Positions 42,766 to 52,143 of a stretch of DNA of 64,000 nt are shown here, in pieces (position 1 is the first letter of the stretch; each line of letters opens with the position of its first letter). The DNA is from Flavipsychrobacter stenotrophus. Lineage in GTDB: Bacteria; Bacteroidota; Bacteroidia; Chitinophagales; Chitinophagaceae. The stretch covers positions 620,001 to 684,000 of the forward strand of contig NZ_PPSL01000001.1 of the NCBI RefSeq assembly GCF_002954265.1, written 5' to 3'. A model generated the notes under the pieces. It worked only from the letters and a program-made list of their open reading frames with translations. It was not told the DNA's origin and ran no database searches. A program made the position numbers and the translations under genes.

Positions 42766-42972
42766 ATGGACACAAGTAAAATGATCAAGGCATATTGCCT
42801 TAAGACTAAAGAAAAGAATGTACCTATGCAAGATGCGGTTATCACAAAGACTGCAAAGGGTGGTTTTATGGCTGGTGGACATGATGGTAAAGGAAACAAA
42901 ATGGCTGCTATCATGAGCGAAGCTAAAGCTATGCAAGCTATAGCTGATGGCGTTGCTACTAAAGGATTCTAA
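42766..42972 (+). CDS. Small conserved-looking hypothetical protein (68 aa)
   Basis: A 68-residue basic protein opening MDTSKMIKAYCLKTKEKNVP and closing ATKGF. The KAYCLKTKEKNVPM segment reminds me of the small DUF5679-type proteins, though it lacks their second cysteine pair, so I do not claim the family. It is preceded by an A-rich leader and followed by a strong intrinsic terminator at 42994-43033, the layout of an independently and perhaps highly expressed gene. It sits between an acyltransferase and a thioredoxin-fold protein with no shared pathway evident. Confidence 0.7.
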   Translation: MDTSKMIKAYCLKTKEKNVPMQDAVITKTAKGGFMAGGHDGKGNKMAAIMSEAKAMQAIADGVATKGF

Positions 42973-42993
42973 TCTAAACATTGCAAAGATACT

Positions 42994-43033
42994 AGTCCCT
43001 GTTCCTGCAAAGGAACAGGGACTTTCTTTTTTT
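42994..43033 (+). terminator. Strong intrinsic terminator
   Basis: 12-bp perfect stem AGTCCCTGTTCC/GGAACAGGGACT with a 6-nt loop, then TTCTTTTTTT. Confidence 0.9.
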
Positions 43034-43120
43034 AGACATTGTCGGCCACATTACATTCTAAGAAATGGCACCTAGGTAATTTTGATTGGTAATTAAATTA
43101 TCAACCAAATCAACACGAAA

Positions 43121-43720
43121 ATGAACAAGTTTAAAGCGTTATTTTTTATAAGTCTGGCAGCCGTGGGTTTTGCCAATCTGTCCTTTGCTCAAACAGTGAC
43201 ATCCGGGCAACTAAAAGTGGGTAGCACAGCTCCCTCCTTTACAGCAAAAGATTATAGAGGTAGAAATGTAGACCTGAAGGCAATGACGCAAAAGGGGAAA
43301 GTAATATTGGTATTCTATCGCGGACAATGGTGTCCTTACTGCAACAGATATCTCAGTTCGTTGCAAGATAGTATGCAGTTGATAGCGGGCAAGGGTGCTA
43401 CAGTAGTAGCAATTTCGCCGGAGATGCCCGATAATGCCGAGAAAACTGCCGCCAAGACAAAAGTGTCTTTTCCGATAATCTCAGATGCAGGCAACAGGTT
43501 ATTGAAAATGTATAAGACCGGTTATACTCTAGAGGATGCTACATTAAAGCAATACAAAGCCTATGGTATTGATCTTAGTAAAGCCAATGGCAATAATGAA
43601 AATATGTTGCCTGTTCCCGCAACGTACATCATTGATCAGAATATGAAAATTTCGGCTGTTTTCTATGATGCCGATTATAGAAACAGACCATCAGTCAGGC
43701 AATTGGTGAATGAGCTATAA
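43121..43720 (+). CDS. Exported peroxiredoxin-like thioredoxin-fold protein
   Basis: A 199-residue AhpC/TSA-type protein. A signal peptide (ALFFISLAAVGFANLSFA) sends it to the periplasm. The active-site region is FYRGQWCPYCNRYLSSL (Cys71, Cys74), a CPYC pair rather than the single peroxidatic TxxC of typical peroxiredoxins, as in the redoxin/thiol-disulfide group. Further family features are VAISPEMPDNAEKTA and the ATYIIDQNMKISAVFYD stretch. It could reduce peroxides or handle thiols. It stands alone; the terminator at 43745-43770 closes it. Confidence 0.87.
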   Translation: MNKFKALFFISLAAVGFANLSFAQTVTSGQLKVGSTAPSFTAKDYRGRNVDLKAMTQKGKVILVFYRGQWCPYCNRYLSSLQDSMQLIAGKGATVVAISPEMPDNAEKTAAKTKVSFPIISDAGNRLLKMYKTGYTLEDATLKQYKAYGIDLSKANGNNENMLPVPATYIIDQNMKISAVFYDADYRNRPSVRQLVNEL

Positions 43721-43744
43721 ATTCAGAGTGGTTAAAAATGTGAA

Positions 43745-43780
43745 GGGTGTCCTGTTTCTACAGGACACCCAATTATTTTT
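43745..43780. terminator. Bidirectional terminator between the thioredoxin-like gene and glyA
   Basis: 10-bp perfect stem GGGTGTCCTG/CAGGACACCC between convergent genes, with ATTATTTTT on the plus-strand side. Confidence 0.8.
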
Positions 43781-43798
43781 AGATAATGTTATTATTCC

Positions 43799-45076
43799 TT
43801 ACAGTTCAGGGTAAAGCGGGAAGCTTTTCATGTATTCGTTCACTTCGCCCTTAACAGTTGCCAATGTAGTTTCGTTATCGGCATCCATCAATACGCGGTC
43901 TATCCAGTTTACGATCTGTGGCATGTCTGTTTCCTTCATGCCACGGGTAGTTACTGCAGGCACACCCACTCTTATGCCCGATGTAATGAATGGAGACTTG
44001 TCATCAAACGGTACCATGTTCTTATTGATGGTGATATCAGCCTTTACCAACGTATTTTCAGATTTCTTGCCGCTAATGCCCTTATTGCGGAGGTCTATAA
44101 GCAGAAGGTGATTGTCAGTGCCGCCCGATACAATGTCATATCCCTTGCTGTTAAATGCTGTTGCCAATGCCTGCGCATTGCTGATCACCTGCTTTGCATA
44201 AGTTGTAAATCCGTCAGACAATATCTCATGAAATGCTACTGCCTTGGCTGCAATAACGTGCTCCAGCGGACCGCCCTGTGTGCCGGGGAATACAGCCAGG
44301 TCTATCATCTGGCTCAGCATACGTGTTTCGCCTTTAGGGCCTTTTACGCCCCATGTGTTCTCAAAATCATTACGCATCATTATCAAACCTCCACGAGGGC
44401 CACGTAAAGTTTTGTGTGTAGTTGTTGTTACAAAATGGCAATGATCGAATGGATCGTTAAGAATGCCCTTGGCAATTAGGCCTGCAGGGTGAGAAATATC
44501 CGCCATTACCAATGCGCCAACCTTGTCGGCGATAGCTCGGATACGAGCATAATCCCAATCGCGGCTGTAAGCCGATGCGCCACAGATGATAAGCTTAGGC
44601 TTATGTTCGTTGGCTTGCTTTTCCATCATGTCGTAATCTACAAGTCCGGTTTCTTTATGAACACCGTAATGAACTGCTTTATACAACTTTCCGGAGAAGT
44701 TAACCGGTGAACCATGTGTAAGATGCCCGCCCATGCTTAGATCAAGGCCAAGGATCGTATCACCCGGTTGTAACAGTGCAAGCATTAACGCTGCATTGGC
44801 CTGTGCGCCACTATGTGGCTGCACATTGGCATAAGTAGCACCAAATATTTCCTTGACCCTGTCTATTGCCAGCTGTTCACTTTTATCTACTACCTCACAA
44901 CCGCCATAATAGCGTTTCCCAGGATATCCTTCAGCATATTTGTTGGTCATAACACCACCCATCGCCTGCATTACCTGCAGACTGGTGAAGTTTTCAGAGG
45001 CTATCAATTCCAGTCCGTGGCGCTGGCGTTGCAGTTCTTCATTTATGAGGTCAAATATGGCGGTATCTCGTGTCAT
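43799..45076 (-). CDS. glyA: Serine hydroxymethyltransferase
   Basis: A 425-residue PLP enzyme that interconverts serine and glycine while charging tetrahydrofolate with a one-carbon unit. The start is set at the ATG at 45076 ([18 protein letters not shown]), the normal family N-terminus; a longer frame from 45121 would include the promoter. Motifs: [40 protein letters not shown], and the PLP lysine in [14 protein letters not shown] (Lys222). A TACCTTTG -7-like box (45093-45100, minus strand) lies just upstream. It is monocistronic. Confidence 0.97.
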   Translation of the reverse strand: MTRDTAIFDLINEELQRQRHGLELIASENFTSLQVMQAMGGVMTNKYAEGYPGKRYYGGCEVVDKSEQLAIDRVKEIFGATYANVQPHSGAQANAALMLALLQPGDTILGLDLSMGGHLTHGSPVNFSGKLYKAVHYGVHKETGLVDYDMMEKQANEHKPKLIICGASAYSRDWDYARIRAIADKVGALVMADISHPAGLIAKGILNDPFDHCHFVTTTTHKTLRGPRGGLIMMRNDFENTWGVKGPKGETRMLSQMIDLAVFPGTQGGPLEHVIAAKAVAFHEILSDGFTTYAKQVISNAQALATAFNSKGYDIVSGGTDNHLLLIDLRNKGISGKKSENTLVKADITINKNMVPFDDKSPFITSGIRVGVPAVTTRGMKETDMPQIVNWIDRVLMDADNETTLATVKGEVNEYMKSFPLYPEL

Positions 45077-45259
45077 GTCTTGAATTTTTGCGCAAAGGTA
45101 ATTGTTTAATGGCGCAATCACTCAATGGCATTACGGTAAGCTTATTACTTTATTGTTGACACTTAAGAATGAACTTGCCTGATGTCACACACAAAACAGT
45201 AGGCTTTGTCGAATTGTCAAATTGCCGAATTGGCTCATTAATTCTTATTTTGCAGGTCA

Positions 45260-46513
45260 ATGACAGCTACTACTAAAAACAATCGCTTTACATTATATAT
45301 AATCATTGCCATGGCATTGGGTATAGCTCTCGGGTTTATACTCAATACCAATATAGAAAGCAAGGCTATTGCGGCACCCGATAAGGTGCTGGAGCCATTC
45401 GCTCTGGCGGCAGATGTATTCCTGCGATTGATAAAGATGATCGTATCGCCGCTTGTTTTTACCACTCTTGTAGTAGGTGTAGCCAAGCAGGGTAATATAA
45501 ACGCGGTAGGCAGAATAGGGGGCAAGACAATGCTTTGGTTTGTATGTGGCTCATTGCTAAGCCTGGTGCTAGGTATGGTGCTGGTCAATTTTTTCAGGCC
45601 GGGTGAGGGTATGAACCTGCCAATGCCTACAGAGTTACCTGGCTCTATCGCCCATGCGTCACTCAATTTGAAAGACTTTGTGTACCACATATTCCCGACC
45701 AGCATTTTTGAGTCGATGGCTAAAAATGAGATACTACAGGTAGTAGTGTTCTCTCTATTCTTTGGGGTGGCCGCCGCCGGCGTTGGTGAGAAGGCCGATA
45801 TTGTTATAAAGATGCTTGACTCTGCCGCACACATCATATTGAAAATGACCGGCTACATCATGAATCTTGCTCCTATAGCGGTGTTTGGCGCAATGACCAA
45901 TGTTATTGCCAGGCAAGGATTAGGTATACTGGGTACCTTCTCTAAATTTATTGGTGAGTTTTACCTCGGGCTTTTTATACTGGCAGCATTATTGTTGTCT
46001 GTAGCCTATCTGTTTATCAGGCAGCGTGTTTTTACAATGCTCAGGCACATAAAAGAACCTGCGCTTATAGCCTTTTCCACCAGTAGCAGTGAGGCCGCTT
46101 TTCCTAAGCTAATGATGGAACTGGAACGTTTCGGATGTGATGAGAAGATAGTGAGCTTTGTATTGCCATTGGGTTACTCTTTTAATCTCGATGGGTCAAT
46201 GATGTACATGACCTTTGCATCCTTATTCATCGCCCAGACCTATGGCATACATCTGGATACCGGCACGCAGATAAGTATGCTGCTGGTGTTGATGTTGACC
46301 AGTAAGGGCATAGCGGGCATTCCACGTGCATCACTGGTAGTAATAGCAGGTACTCTGGCTACGTTCAAGATACCCGAGGCTGGCCTTGCGCTGCTGCTGG
46401 GCATAGATCCATTGTTAGATATGGGCCGCTCTGCTATGAATGTGGTAGGTAATAGTATTGCCACAGTTGTTGTTTCAAAGATGGAAGGGCAGCTGAAGAA
46501 TGGGACAAATTGA
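45260..46513 (+). CDS. Dicarboxylate/amino acid:cation symporter (DAACS, GltP/DctA-like)
   Basis: A 417-residue membrane transporter of the glutamate/C4-dicarboxylate family. It has six N-terminal helices, the serine-rich hairpin AFSTSSSEAAFPKL, the LPLGYSFNLDGSMMYM segment with the NxDG-like substrate and cation site, and a second hairpin GIAGIPRASLVVIAGTLATF with C-terminal DMGRSAMNVVGNSIAT. It would import glutamate, aspartate or C4-dicarboxylates with H+ or Na+; specificity cannot be told from the sequence. It stands alone between glyA (divergent) and the acyl-CoA ligase gene. Confidence 0.94.
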   Translation: MTATTKNNRFTLYIIIAMALGIALGFILNTNIESKAIAAPDKVLEPFALAADVFLRLIKMIVSPLVFTTLVVGVAKQGNINAVGRIGGKTMLWFVCGSLLSLVLGMVLVNFFRPGEGMNLPMPTELPGSIAHASLNLKDFVYHIFPTSIFESMAKNEILQVVVFSLFFGVAAAGVGEKADIVIKMLDSAAHIILKMTGYIMNLAPIAVFGAMTNVIARQGLGILGTFSKFIGEFYLGLFILAALLLSVAYLFIRQRVFTMLRHIKEPALIAFSTSSSEAAFPKLMMELERFGCDEKIVSFVLPLGYSFNLDGSMMYMTFASLFIAQTYGIHLDTGTQISMLLVLMLTSKGIAGIPRASLVVIAGTLATFKIPEAGLALLLGIDPLLDMGRSAMNVVGNSIATVVVSKMEGQLKNGTN

Positions 46514-46698
46514 TCATTCTGCAACGTCAAATAGATTGAGTGAATGGTACAATAGATTTGTACAACATCAACAATTTAATACGCCCCAGATAAAACTTAG
46601 AGTCAATAACAGCCTCATCGATATGTTCACGGTAAAATCATTTGTAGAATCATTTTAGAAATCAGTACGCTATTGGGATAATTTTTTTAAATTAGCTA

Positions 46699-48480
46699 AT
46701 GATTCAGCGTCTTTTTGATATTGTGGAACTGCGCAGCAAGCAGGCTCCTGATGCAGTAATGCTAGCGGCTAAAGAGAATGGTGCGTGGCGCACTTATAGC
46801 TGCAAAGATGTGTGGGATACTTCGGTAAGTTTATCTGCCGGTCTGTTGGCGCTAGGTCTTGCTAATCTTGAGCTGACTGCTGAAAAGCAGGAGAAGATAG
46901 CCATAGTTTCTCCTAATAGGCCTGAATGGGTTATGACCGATATTGGTGCCCAGCTTACGGGTGGGGTATTAACACCCATCTATCCTACCATCAGCCCCGA
47001 TGAAATAACTTATGTGCTGAATGAGGCAGAGGCTAAAATAGTATTTGTAGCCAATGCAGATATATACGAACGATTTAAAAGCGCATTTGCAGCTCTACCT
47101 AATCTTAAATATGTTTTCTCATTTGATGAGATACACGGTGTGCGCAATTGGAAAGAACTACTTGTGCCCAATGCTGTGCCAGATGAAGGTGTCATCAGCC
47201 GCATAATGCCTGAAACTCTTGCTACCATTATCTATACTTCAGGTACTACAGGTAACCCTAAGGGTGTAATGCTAACGCATAGGAATATTGCCAGCAATGT
47301 GCAGGACTCTATGCCGGCATTTACTTTTGCAGATAATGGTAGCAAGGCATTGAGCTTTTTGCCCCTGAATCACATTTTCGAGCGCATGGTTACCTACATC
47401 TACCTGCAAGCGGGTGTGAGTATCTATTATGCTGAAAGCATGGATACGATCGGCTTAAATCTTAAAGAAGTAAAGCCACTGGTATTTACCACCGTTCCCC
47501 GACTATTGGAGAAGGTATACGAACGTATCATGAATACGGGTATGGAGTTAACCGGCATAAAAAAGGCTATGTTCTTCTGGGCGTTGGGATTGGGTAAACG
47601 GTACGATAACCACATCAAAGGTAACCCTTGGTATCAGCTGCAACTGGCTATAGCCAATATGCTGGTATTCAGTAAGTGGAGAGAAGCACTAGGTGGTAAT
47701 GTAAAGGCTATAGTAGTGGGTAGTGCGGCAACTCAGGAGCGACTGGTACGCATATTTACCGCAGCTAAGATCGTTATCATGGAAGGATACGGGCTTACCG
47801 AAACATCGCCAGTGGTATCTGTAAACAGGTATGAAAGCGAGAATAGAAGGGTTGGTACTATTGGCCCGCTTATACAGAATGTACAAGTGATATTGGCTGA
47901 AGATGGAGAGATCCTCACTAAGGGTGCCAACGTCACATCAGGGTACTTCAAGCATCCAGAATTGCATGATGCGGCGTTTGACAGTGATGGCTGGTTTCAC
48001 ACCGGTGATATAGGTACGTGGGTAGATGGCCGATTCCTTAAAATAACTGACAGAAAGAAGGAGATATTCAAAACATCGGGCGGTAAGTATGTAGCGCCAC
48101 AGGTTGTTGAAAATAAGATGAAGGAAAGTCCATTCATTGAGCAGATGATGGTAGTAGGAGATGGTCAGAAATTTGTGAGCGCGCTTATAGTTCCGTCGTT
48201 CGCTCAACTGCGCAAATTCCTTCGCGATAACAACCCAGATATCATTATCCCCGAGAAGAACGAAGAACTGATTAAGATGAAAGAAGTGCTGGCGCAAATG
48301 CAAAAGCAAGTGGACAAATTCAATCCTATGTTCAGCCATCCCGAGCAGGTGAAGAAGATCGCACTACTGGCGAATGAATGGACCATTGATACCGGCGAAC
48401 TAACACCGTCGCTGAAGATAAAGCGTAAAGTAATTATGCAGAAGTATGCCGCTCAGGTAGCATATCTATATGCTGAATAA
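46699..48480 (+). CDS. Long-chain fatty acid-CoA ligase (AMP-forming)
   Basis: A 593-residue ANL-superfamily ligase that activates fatty acids through acyl-AMP. Core motifs: ATP-binding YTSGTTGNPKGVMLTH near residue 179, FLPLNHIFERMVTYIY, GYGLTETSPVVSVN, DGWFHTGDIG, and the hinge DRKKEIFKTSGGKYVAPQ with the C-terminal lysine region SLKIKRKVI. Length and layout match FadD/FACS (FAA1-like) enzymes. It is a single-gene unit ending in a strong terminator at 48504-48540. Confidence 0.94.
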   Translation: MIQRLFDIVELRSKQAPDAVMLAAKENGAWRTYSCKDVWDTSVSLSAGLLALGLANLELTAEKQEKIAIVSPNRPEWVMTDIGAQLTGGVLTPIYPTISPDEITYVLNEAEAKIVFVANADIYERFKSAFAALPNLKYVFSFDEIHGVRNWKELLVPNAVPDEGVISRIMPETLATIIYTSGTTGNPKGVMLTHRNIASNVQDSMPAFTFADNGSKALSFLPLNHIFERMVTYIYLQAGVSIYYAESMDTIGLNLKEVKPLVFTTVPRLLEKVYERIMNTGMELTGIKKAMFFWALGLGKRYDNHIKGNPWYQLQLAIANMLVFSKWREALGGNVKAIVVGSAATQERLVRIFTAAKIVIMEGYGLTETSPVVSVNRYESENRRVGTIGPLIQNVQVILAEDGEILTKGANVTSGYFKHPELHDAAFDSDGWFHTGDIGTWVDGRFLKITDRKKEIFKTSGGKYVAPQVVENKMKESPFIEQMMVVGDGQKFVSALIVPSFAQLRKFLRDNNPDIIIPEKNEELIKMKEVLAQMQKQVDKFNPMFSHPEQVKKIALLANEWTIDTGELTPSLKIKRKVIMQKYAAQVAYLYAE

Positions 48481-48503
48481 TAGGCGACAGATCATAGTTG
48501 AGG

Positions 48504-48540
48504 AAGGCGATTGTTATTTAATGACAATCGCCTTTTTTTA
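48504..48540 (+). terminator. Intrinsic terminator of the acyl-CoA ligase gene
   Basis: AAGGCGATTGT/ACAATCGCCTT stem followed by a T run, 24 bp after the stop codon. Confidence 0.88.
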
Positions 48541-48590
48541 TGCTCAAGGAAATTTATCCAATGGAATTTTGCTGGTAACATCTTATTCAT

Positions 48591-48624
48591 AGATTTGACA
48601 ACTTTCTAAAAAGTTGTCAAATCT
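48591..48624. repeat. Isolated 14-bp hairpin
   Basis: Perfect inverted repeat AGATTTGACAACTT-N6-AAGTTGTCAAATCT between the acyl-CoA ligase and HU terminators. It looks like a small repeat element rather than a terminator, because each gene already has one. Confidence 0.6.
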
Positions 48625-48651
48625 GATCTGGTAATTGGAGGCTGATAAAAT

Positions 48652-48690
48652 AGAAAAGGGGAAATCAACATAATTGATTTCCCCTTTTCT
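48652..48690 (-). terminator. Terminator of the HU gene
   Basis: 17-bp perfect stem (AGAAAAGGGGAAATCAA and complement) with a 5-nt loop, 15 bp after the HU stop on the minus strand. Confidence 0.85.
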
Positions 48691-48704
48691 ATGATAATAC
48701 AAAA

Positions 48705-48986
48705 TTACTTTTTGCTAGCGATCTTAGTTGAAAACTCCTTACCAGCTTTGAACTTAGGAACTTTACGTGCCTTGATCTTGATAACAGCACCAGTCTGAGG
48801 ATTGCGGCCATTACGTGCAGCGCGCTCAGATACAGAGAATGTACCGAAGCCTACCAATGTTACGCGATCTCCTTTCTTAAGAGTAGTAACAACTGCATTC
48901 ATGAAAGAATCCAGACATTCGTTAGCCTGCGTCTTAGTTACGCCAGCATCTTTCGAAATTTTGTCAATTAATTCTGCTTTGTTCAT
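48705..48986 (-). CDS. HU-family DNA-binding protein
   Basis: A 93-residue nucleoid protein of the HU/IHF fold. The N-terminal helices read MNKAELIDKISKDAGVTKTQ; the flexible arm carries the signature GFGTFSVSERAARNGRNPQT, and the C-terminus FKAGKEFSTKI is typical. It binds and bends DNA as a dimer and compacts the nucleoid. Length fits HU rather than the longer Bacteroidota HU-like variants. It has an exemplary promoter at 49032-49062 and a strong terminator, fitting high, independent expression. Confidence 0.97.
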   Translation of the reverse strand: MNKAELIDKISKDAGVTKTQANECLDSFMNAVVTTLKKGDRVTLVGFGTFSVSERAARNGRNPQTGAVIKIKARKVPKFKAGKEFSTKIASKK

Positions 48987-49031
48987 AACGTTTGCTTTTT
49001 GAGATAAAATGATTTTGTTTGAGTGTTATGA

Positions 49032-49062
49032 CAAAAATACTCACCTTTCCAACACTACCAAA
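49032..49062 (-). promoter_or_regulatory. HU gene promoter
   Basis: On the minus strand TTTG (49059-49062), a 19-bp spacer and TATTTTTG (49032-49039), an exact match to the Bacteroidota -33/-7 consensus. The start codon is about 45 bp downstream. Confidence 0.7.
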
Positions 49063-49276
49063 TATTTAATAAAATAAATTTTAGCTAAACCCTTGCCTGT
49101 TGCCGCTTCTACTACTTTTTGCCAGCCCCGTTTGTTAACGGATAATTTTGCAAATTCCTCTGAAAGTGGCCACAGTGGCTGTTTTTGGCTGTTTTTGTGC
49201 GTGTTTGTCGTAAATGTGCGCGATTTTATAAGTTAATTGTTGGTTATATGGCCATTTCTGTAGATGATTATTTTTT

Positions 49277-49579
49277 TCAGATCACCTCCATAATAGTGCG
49301 GAAAGCAACAAATTTTCCTCCGAAAGCCTTGTTGGCCCGCTCACGCATAATAGTAGCATATTCATCAATATACTTGTTGTATTCGGCCATGCTGTTGCAA
49401 AAATACTGGGCAACAAATGTGGCTCCGTCTTCTTCCTGTTGTTCCAGCAGGCGACACAGTTTGGCATCTGTAAAAAGGCCGGTGGCCAGCAGTTCAGGTA
49501 TATGTATACCTTTCATCCAGGTTACCCAATTGGCAACTACATCGTGTTCTACTTTGATGGTTACGTTATAGATTATCAT
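49277..49579 (-). CDS. DUF4286 family protein
   Basis: A 100-residue soluble protein: MIIYNVTIKVEHDVVANWVT at the N-terminus and YNKYIDEYATIMRERANKAF toward the end, matching DUF4286, a small ferredoxin-like-fold family common in Bacteroidota with no known function. It starts immediately after an AT-rich repeat (49580-49612). The rsgA gene lies upstream on the same strand with a 131-bp gap, so co-transcription is possible but not shown. Confidence 0.85.
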   Translation of the reverse strand: MIIYNVTIKVEHDVVANWVTWMKGIHIPELLATGLFTDAKLCRLLEQQEEDGATFVAQYFCNSMAEYNKYIDEYATIMRERANKAFGGKFVAFRTIMEVI

Positions 49580-49710
49580 AAAAATTAAAAACTAAAAAGT
49601 AAAAAATTAAAAGATTGTTGTTGTTATCTCTTTTTAAGGTAGTCGTCCGGTTTGGTTATGATAAGAAGAAATGTGGTGAGCTCTTTTGAGTTTTTACTTT
49701 TAAGTTCTCA

Positions 49711-50664
49711 CTAATATTTATCCTCAATACTATCCAATATTCCCCTATAGCTTATGTATCTGTCATCAGATATTTCACCTTGCTCTACAGCCTCTATTAT
49801 AGCACATCCCGGCTCGTTCACATGCAGGCAGTTGTTGAACTTGCAGTCATTGATCCTTGCGCGCATTTCGGGGAAATAATGGGATAGTTCCTGTTTTTCA
49901 AAGTCTATCAACCCAAACTCTTTTACACCCGGCGTATCAATGATACGGCCACCACCCGGAAGGTCAAAAATTTCTGCGAAGGTAGTAGTATGTTGCCCCT
50001 TACCACTCCAGCCCGATACCTGTTGTGTCTTAATAGACTTGCCAGGAATAAGTTGGTTAATAAGTGTACTCTTACCCACGCCAGAGTGGCCGCTGAATAG
50101 GGTAGTCCGGTCTTTTAGTCTGTCTTTCAGCGCGGCTAGTGTCTCAGGTTGTGTAGCTATTACAGGGTAAATGTCATAACCTGCGCGCACATAAATTTCT
50201 TTCCATTGCTCCAGTATAGCTACGTGCTTTGGCTTAAGTATGTCGGTCTTGTTTACAGCTATGATGGCAGGTATATGATAGGCTTCAGCAGTTATCAAAA
50301 ATCGGTCTATAAAGCCGGTAGACGTGCGTGGGTCATTGATCGTTACAACGAGCAATGCAAAGTCTAGATTGGACGCTATTATGTGCTTCTGGTTCTTGTT
50401 ATGTGGCGATACGCGGACAATGTAATTGTTGCGGTCTTTGACCAGTTTTATCTGGGCTGTCTTTACATCTTCATCCTCCACGTCAAATATTACCCTGTCA
50501 CCAACTGCTATTGGGTTAGTCGATGAGATGTTCTCATCAATCTTCATTTTTCCCTTTATACGGGCTTTCCAGAATGTCTGCTCATCGTCTTGCACAATAT
50601 ACCAGCTACCGGTAGATTTATATACCAGTCCCTCTTTCTCTACAGCATTTATATCATTGCTCAT
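49711..50664 (-). CDS. rsgA: Ribosome small-subunit maturation GTPase RsgA
   Basis: A 317-residue circularly permuted GTPase that checks late 30S subunit assembly. The permuted order is visible: NKTD (138-141, G4) comes before GHSGVGKST (192-200, G1) and DTPG (243-246, G3). An N-terminal OB fold (about 10-70) and a C-terminal zinc site (Cys274, Cys279, His281, Cys287) complete the family layout. Downstream on the same strand is DUF4286; upstream, 94 bp away, is the ABC permease gene on the same strand. Confidence 0.95.
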   Translation of the reverse strand: MSNDINAVEKEGLVYKSTGSWYIVQDDEQTFWKARIKGKMKIDENISSTNPIAVGDRVIFDVEDEDVKTAQIKLVKDRNNYIVRVSPHNKNQKHIIASNLDFALLVVTINDPRTSTGFIDRFLITAEAYHIPAIIAVNKTDILKPKHVAILEQWKEIYVRAGYDIYPVIATQPETLAALKDRLKDRTTLFSGHSGVGKSTLINQLIPGKSIKTQQVSGWSGKGQHTTTFAEIFDLPGGGRIIDTPGVKEFGLIDFEKQELSHYFPEMRARINDCKFNNCLHVNEPGCAIIEAVEQGEISDDRYISYRGILDSIEDKY

Positions 50665-50758
50665 TCTGTTGTTCCTGTATACATTTTAAAACACACTTGG
50701 CCATTTCGCGAATAGGAAAGGTTTTGACTTTTTACTTTTAAGTTTTGACTTAGCAAGG

Positions 50759-52003
50759 CTATTCATATCTGAGCGCCACAATAGGATCGAGTTTTGATGC
50801 TTTTATAGCAGGGTATATACCTGAAATTACACCAACAATAGCACACAGGCCTACGCCAAGCAATATCCATAGCCAGGGTACTACAAAGCCTACATGGAAG
50901 ATGAGCCCGACTATGTTACCCATCAGCACACCCACTATCACACCTGCAGCACCACCCATCAGGCTGATCAATACCGCTTCGGTAAGGAACTGTCCCCTAA
51001 TGTAGGAAGAACGCGCACCCAATGCCTTACTAACGCCGATCTCACGAGTTCGTTCAGATACCGACTCCAGCATTATATTCATCAATCCAATAATAGAATT
51101 AAGCAAGGTAATAATGCAAATAACTATAGCCGCAACTTGTATATAGGTAGTATTTTCTATCACCATATTCACCAGGTCGCTGTTTTGTGCTATGCTGAAG
51201 TTGTTCTCTGTATTGAGTGGCAGTCTGCGTATTACCCTGAAGATACCTTCGGCTTCTTCCGCGGCAAATGCTTTCATACCTATCATGGGTACCGATACGC
51301 TGATGAGGTAAGAGTTCTCTCCGCCATATATCTGCCTTGCGGTGTTCAACGGTATGATCACATTGTTGTCGCTGTTCATGAACATGCTCGACCCTTTCGA
51401 CGCCATTATGCCAATAACCTTGCACCTTATACCACCAATAGTTACTTCTTTATCTATGGCGCTCGCCATGCGGTTCTTAAACAGTTTTTTTGCAACGCCA
51501 TCGCCAAGCATGCATACATAAGTGCCCGACTGCACCTCGCTTGCAGTAAAGTTTCTGCCGGCAAATAATTTGGTGTCATTTACTGCCAGGTATGCTTCAT
51601 CGGCTCCTGTTATATTGGTATTCGGATTTGTCTTTTCACTACCGTATACCACCGTGGCTATCTGGCTACCACTCATAGATATTCCTACTGTAGCCGGAAA
51701 TTTATATCGTTCCTTAAACAGCTTTGCCTCGGTATAGGTAATGCTCGATCCCTCTGTATAAGATATGTTTACACCGCCATTATGTCTCTTTTTCTTTATC
51801 ACATCGCTGGTCAGCTGGAAGCTGTTTACCCCCATGCTACTGAAACTGGAGCTGATGGCTACTTTCATTACCTGTATGCCCGTAAGAATGCCTACAAGTG
51901 CGGTAATGCCCAATCCAATTACCGCAATGGTTATGCCCGACCGCAACTTATTAGTGCTTATAGCCCTAAGGGCAAGAATGATGTTGAACAGCAGGTTACG
52001 CAT
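50759..52003 (-). CDS. MacB/FtsX-type ABC transporter permease
   Basis: A membrane permease of about 414 residues with one N-terminal helix (ALRAISTNKLRSGITIAVIG), a ~220-residue periplasmic MacB-type domain, and three C-terminal helices with the FtsX signature VSERTREIGVSKALGARSSYI. Such permeases work with a separate ATPase in lipoprotein or drug export. The ATG at 52003 (MRNLLFNIILAL) is preferred to a TTG at 52015 that lies inside a TACCTTTG -7-like box (52013-52020, minus strand). No ATPase gene is adjacent, so its partner must be elsewhere. A (TC)16 tract lies about 100 bp upstream. Confidence 0.9.
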   Translation of the reverse strand: MRNLLFNIILALRAISTNKLRSGITIAVIGLGITALVGILTGIQVMKVAISSSFSSMGVNSFQLTSDVIKKKRHNGGVNISYTEGSSITYTEAKLFKERYKFPATVGISMSGSQIATVVYGSEKTNPNTNITGADEAYLAVNDTKLFAGRNFTASEVQSGTYVCMLGDGVAKKLFKNRMASAIDKEVTIGGIRCKVIGIMASKGSSMFMNSDNNVIIPLNTARQIYGGENSYLISVSVPMIGMKAFAAEEAEGIFRVIRRLPLNTENNFSIAQNSDLVNMVIENTTYIQVAAIVICIITLLNSIIGLMNIMLESVSERTREIGVSKALGARSSYIRGQFLTEAVLISLMGGAAGVIVGVLMGNIVGLIFHVGFVVPWLWILLGVGLCAIVGVISGIYPAIKASKLDPIVALRYE

Positions 52004-52102
52004 ACGTTGTGCCAAAGGTAGTCAATTCAGCTATTTGATAATTCGACAATTTAGCTATCAATCGATTCAGAAATTAGGGACAATATCAATATTTCTCGGC
52101 AT

Positions 52103-52140
<38 letters not shown>

Positions 52141-52143
52141 GAA

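Noticed and set aside
45238-45837. 199-codon minus-strand frame
   Set aside because: Antisense to the well-supported symporter gene and without recognisable features.
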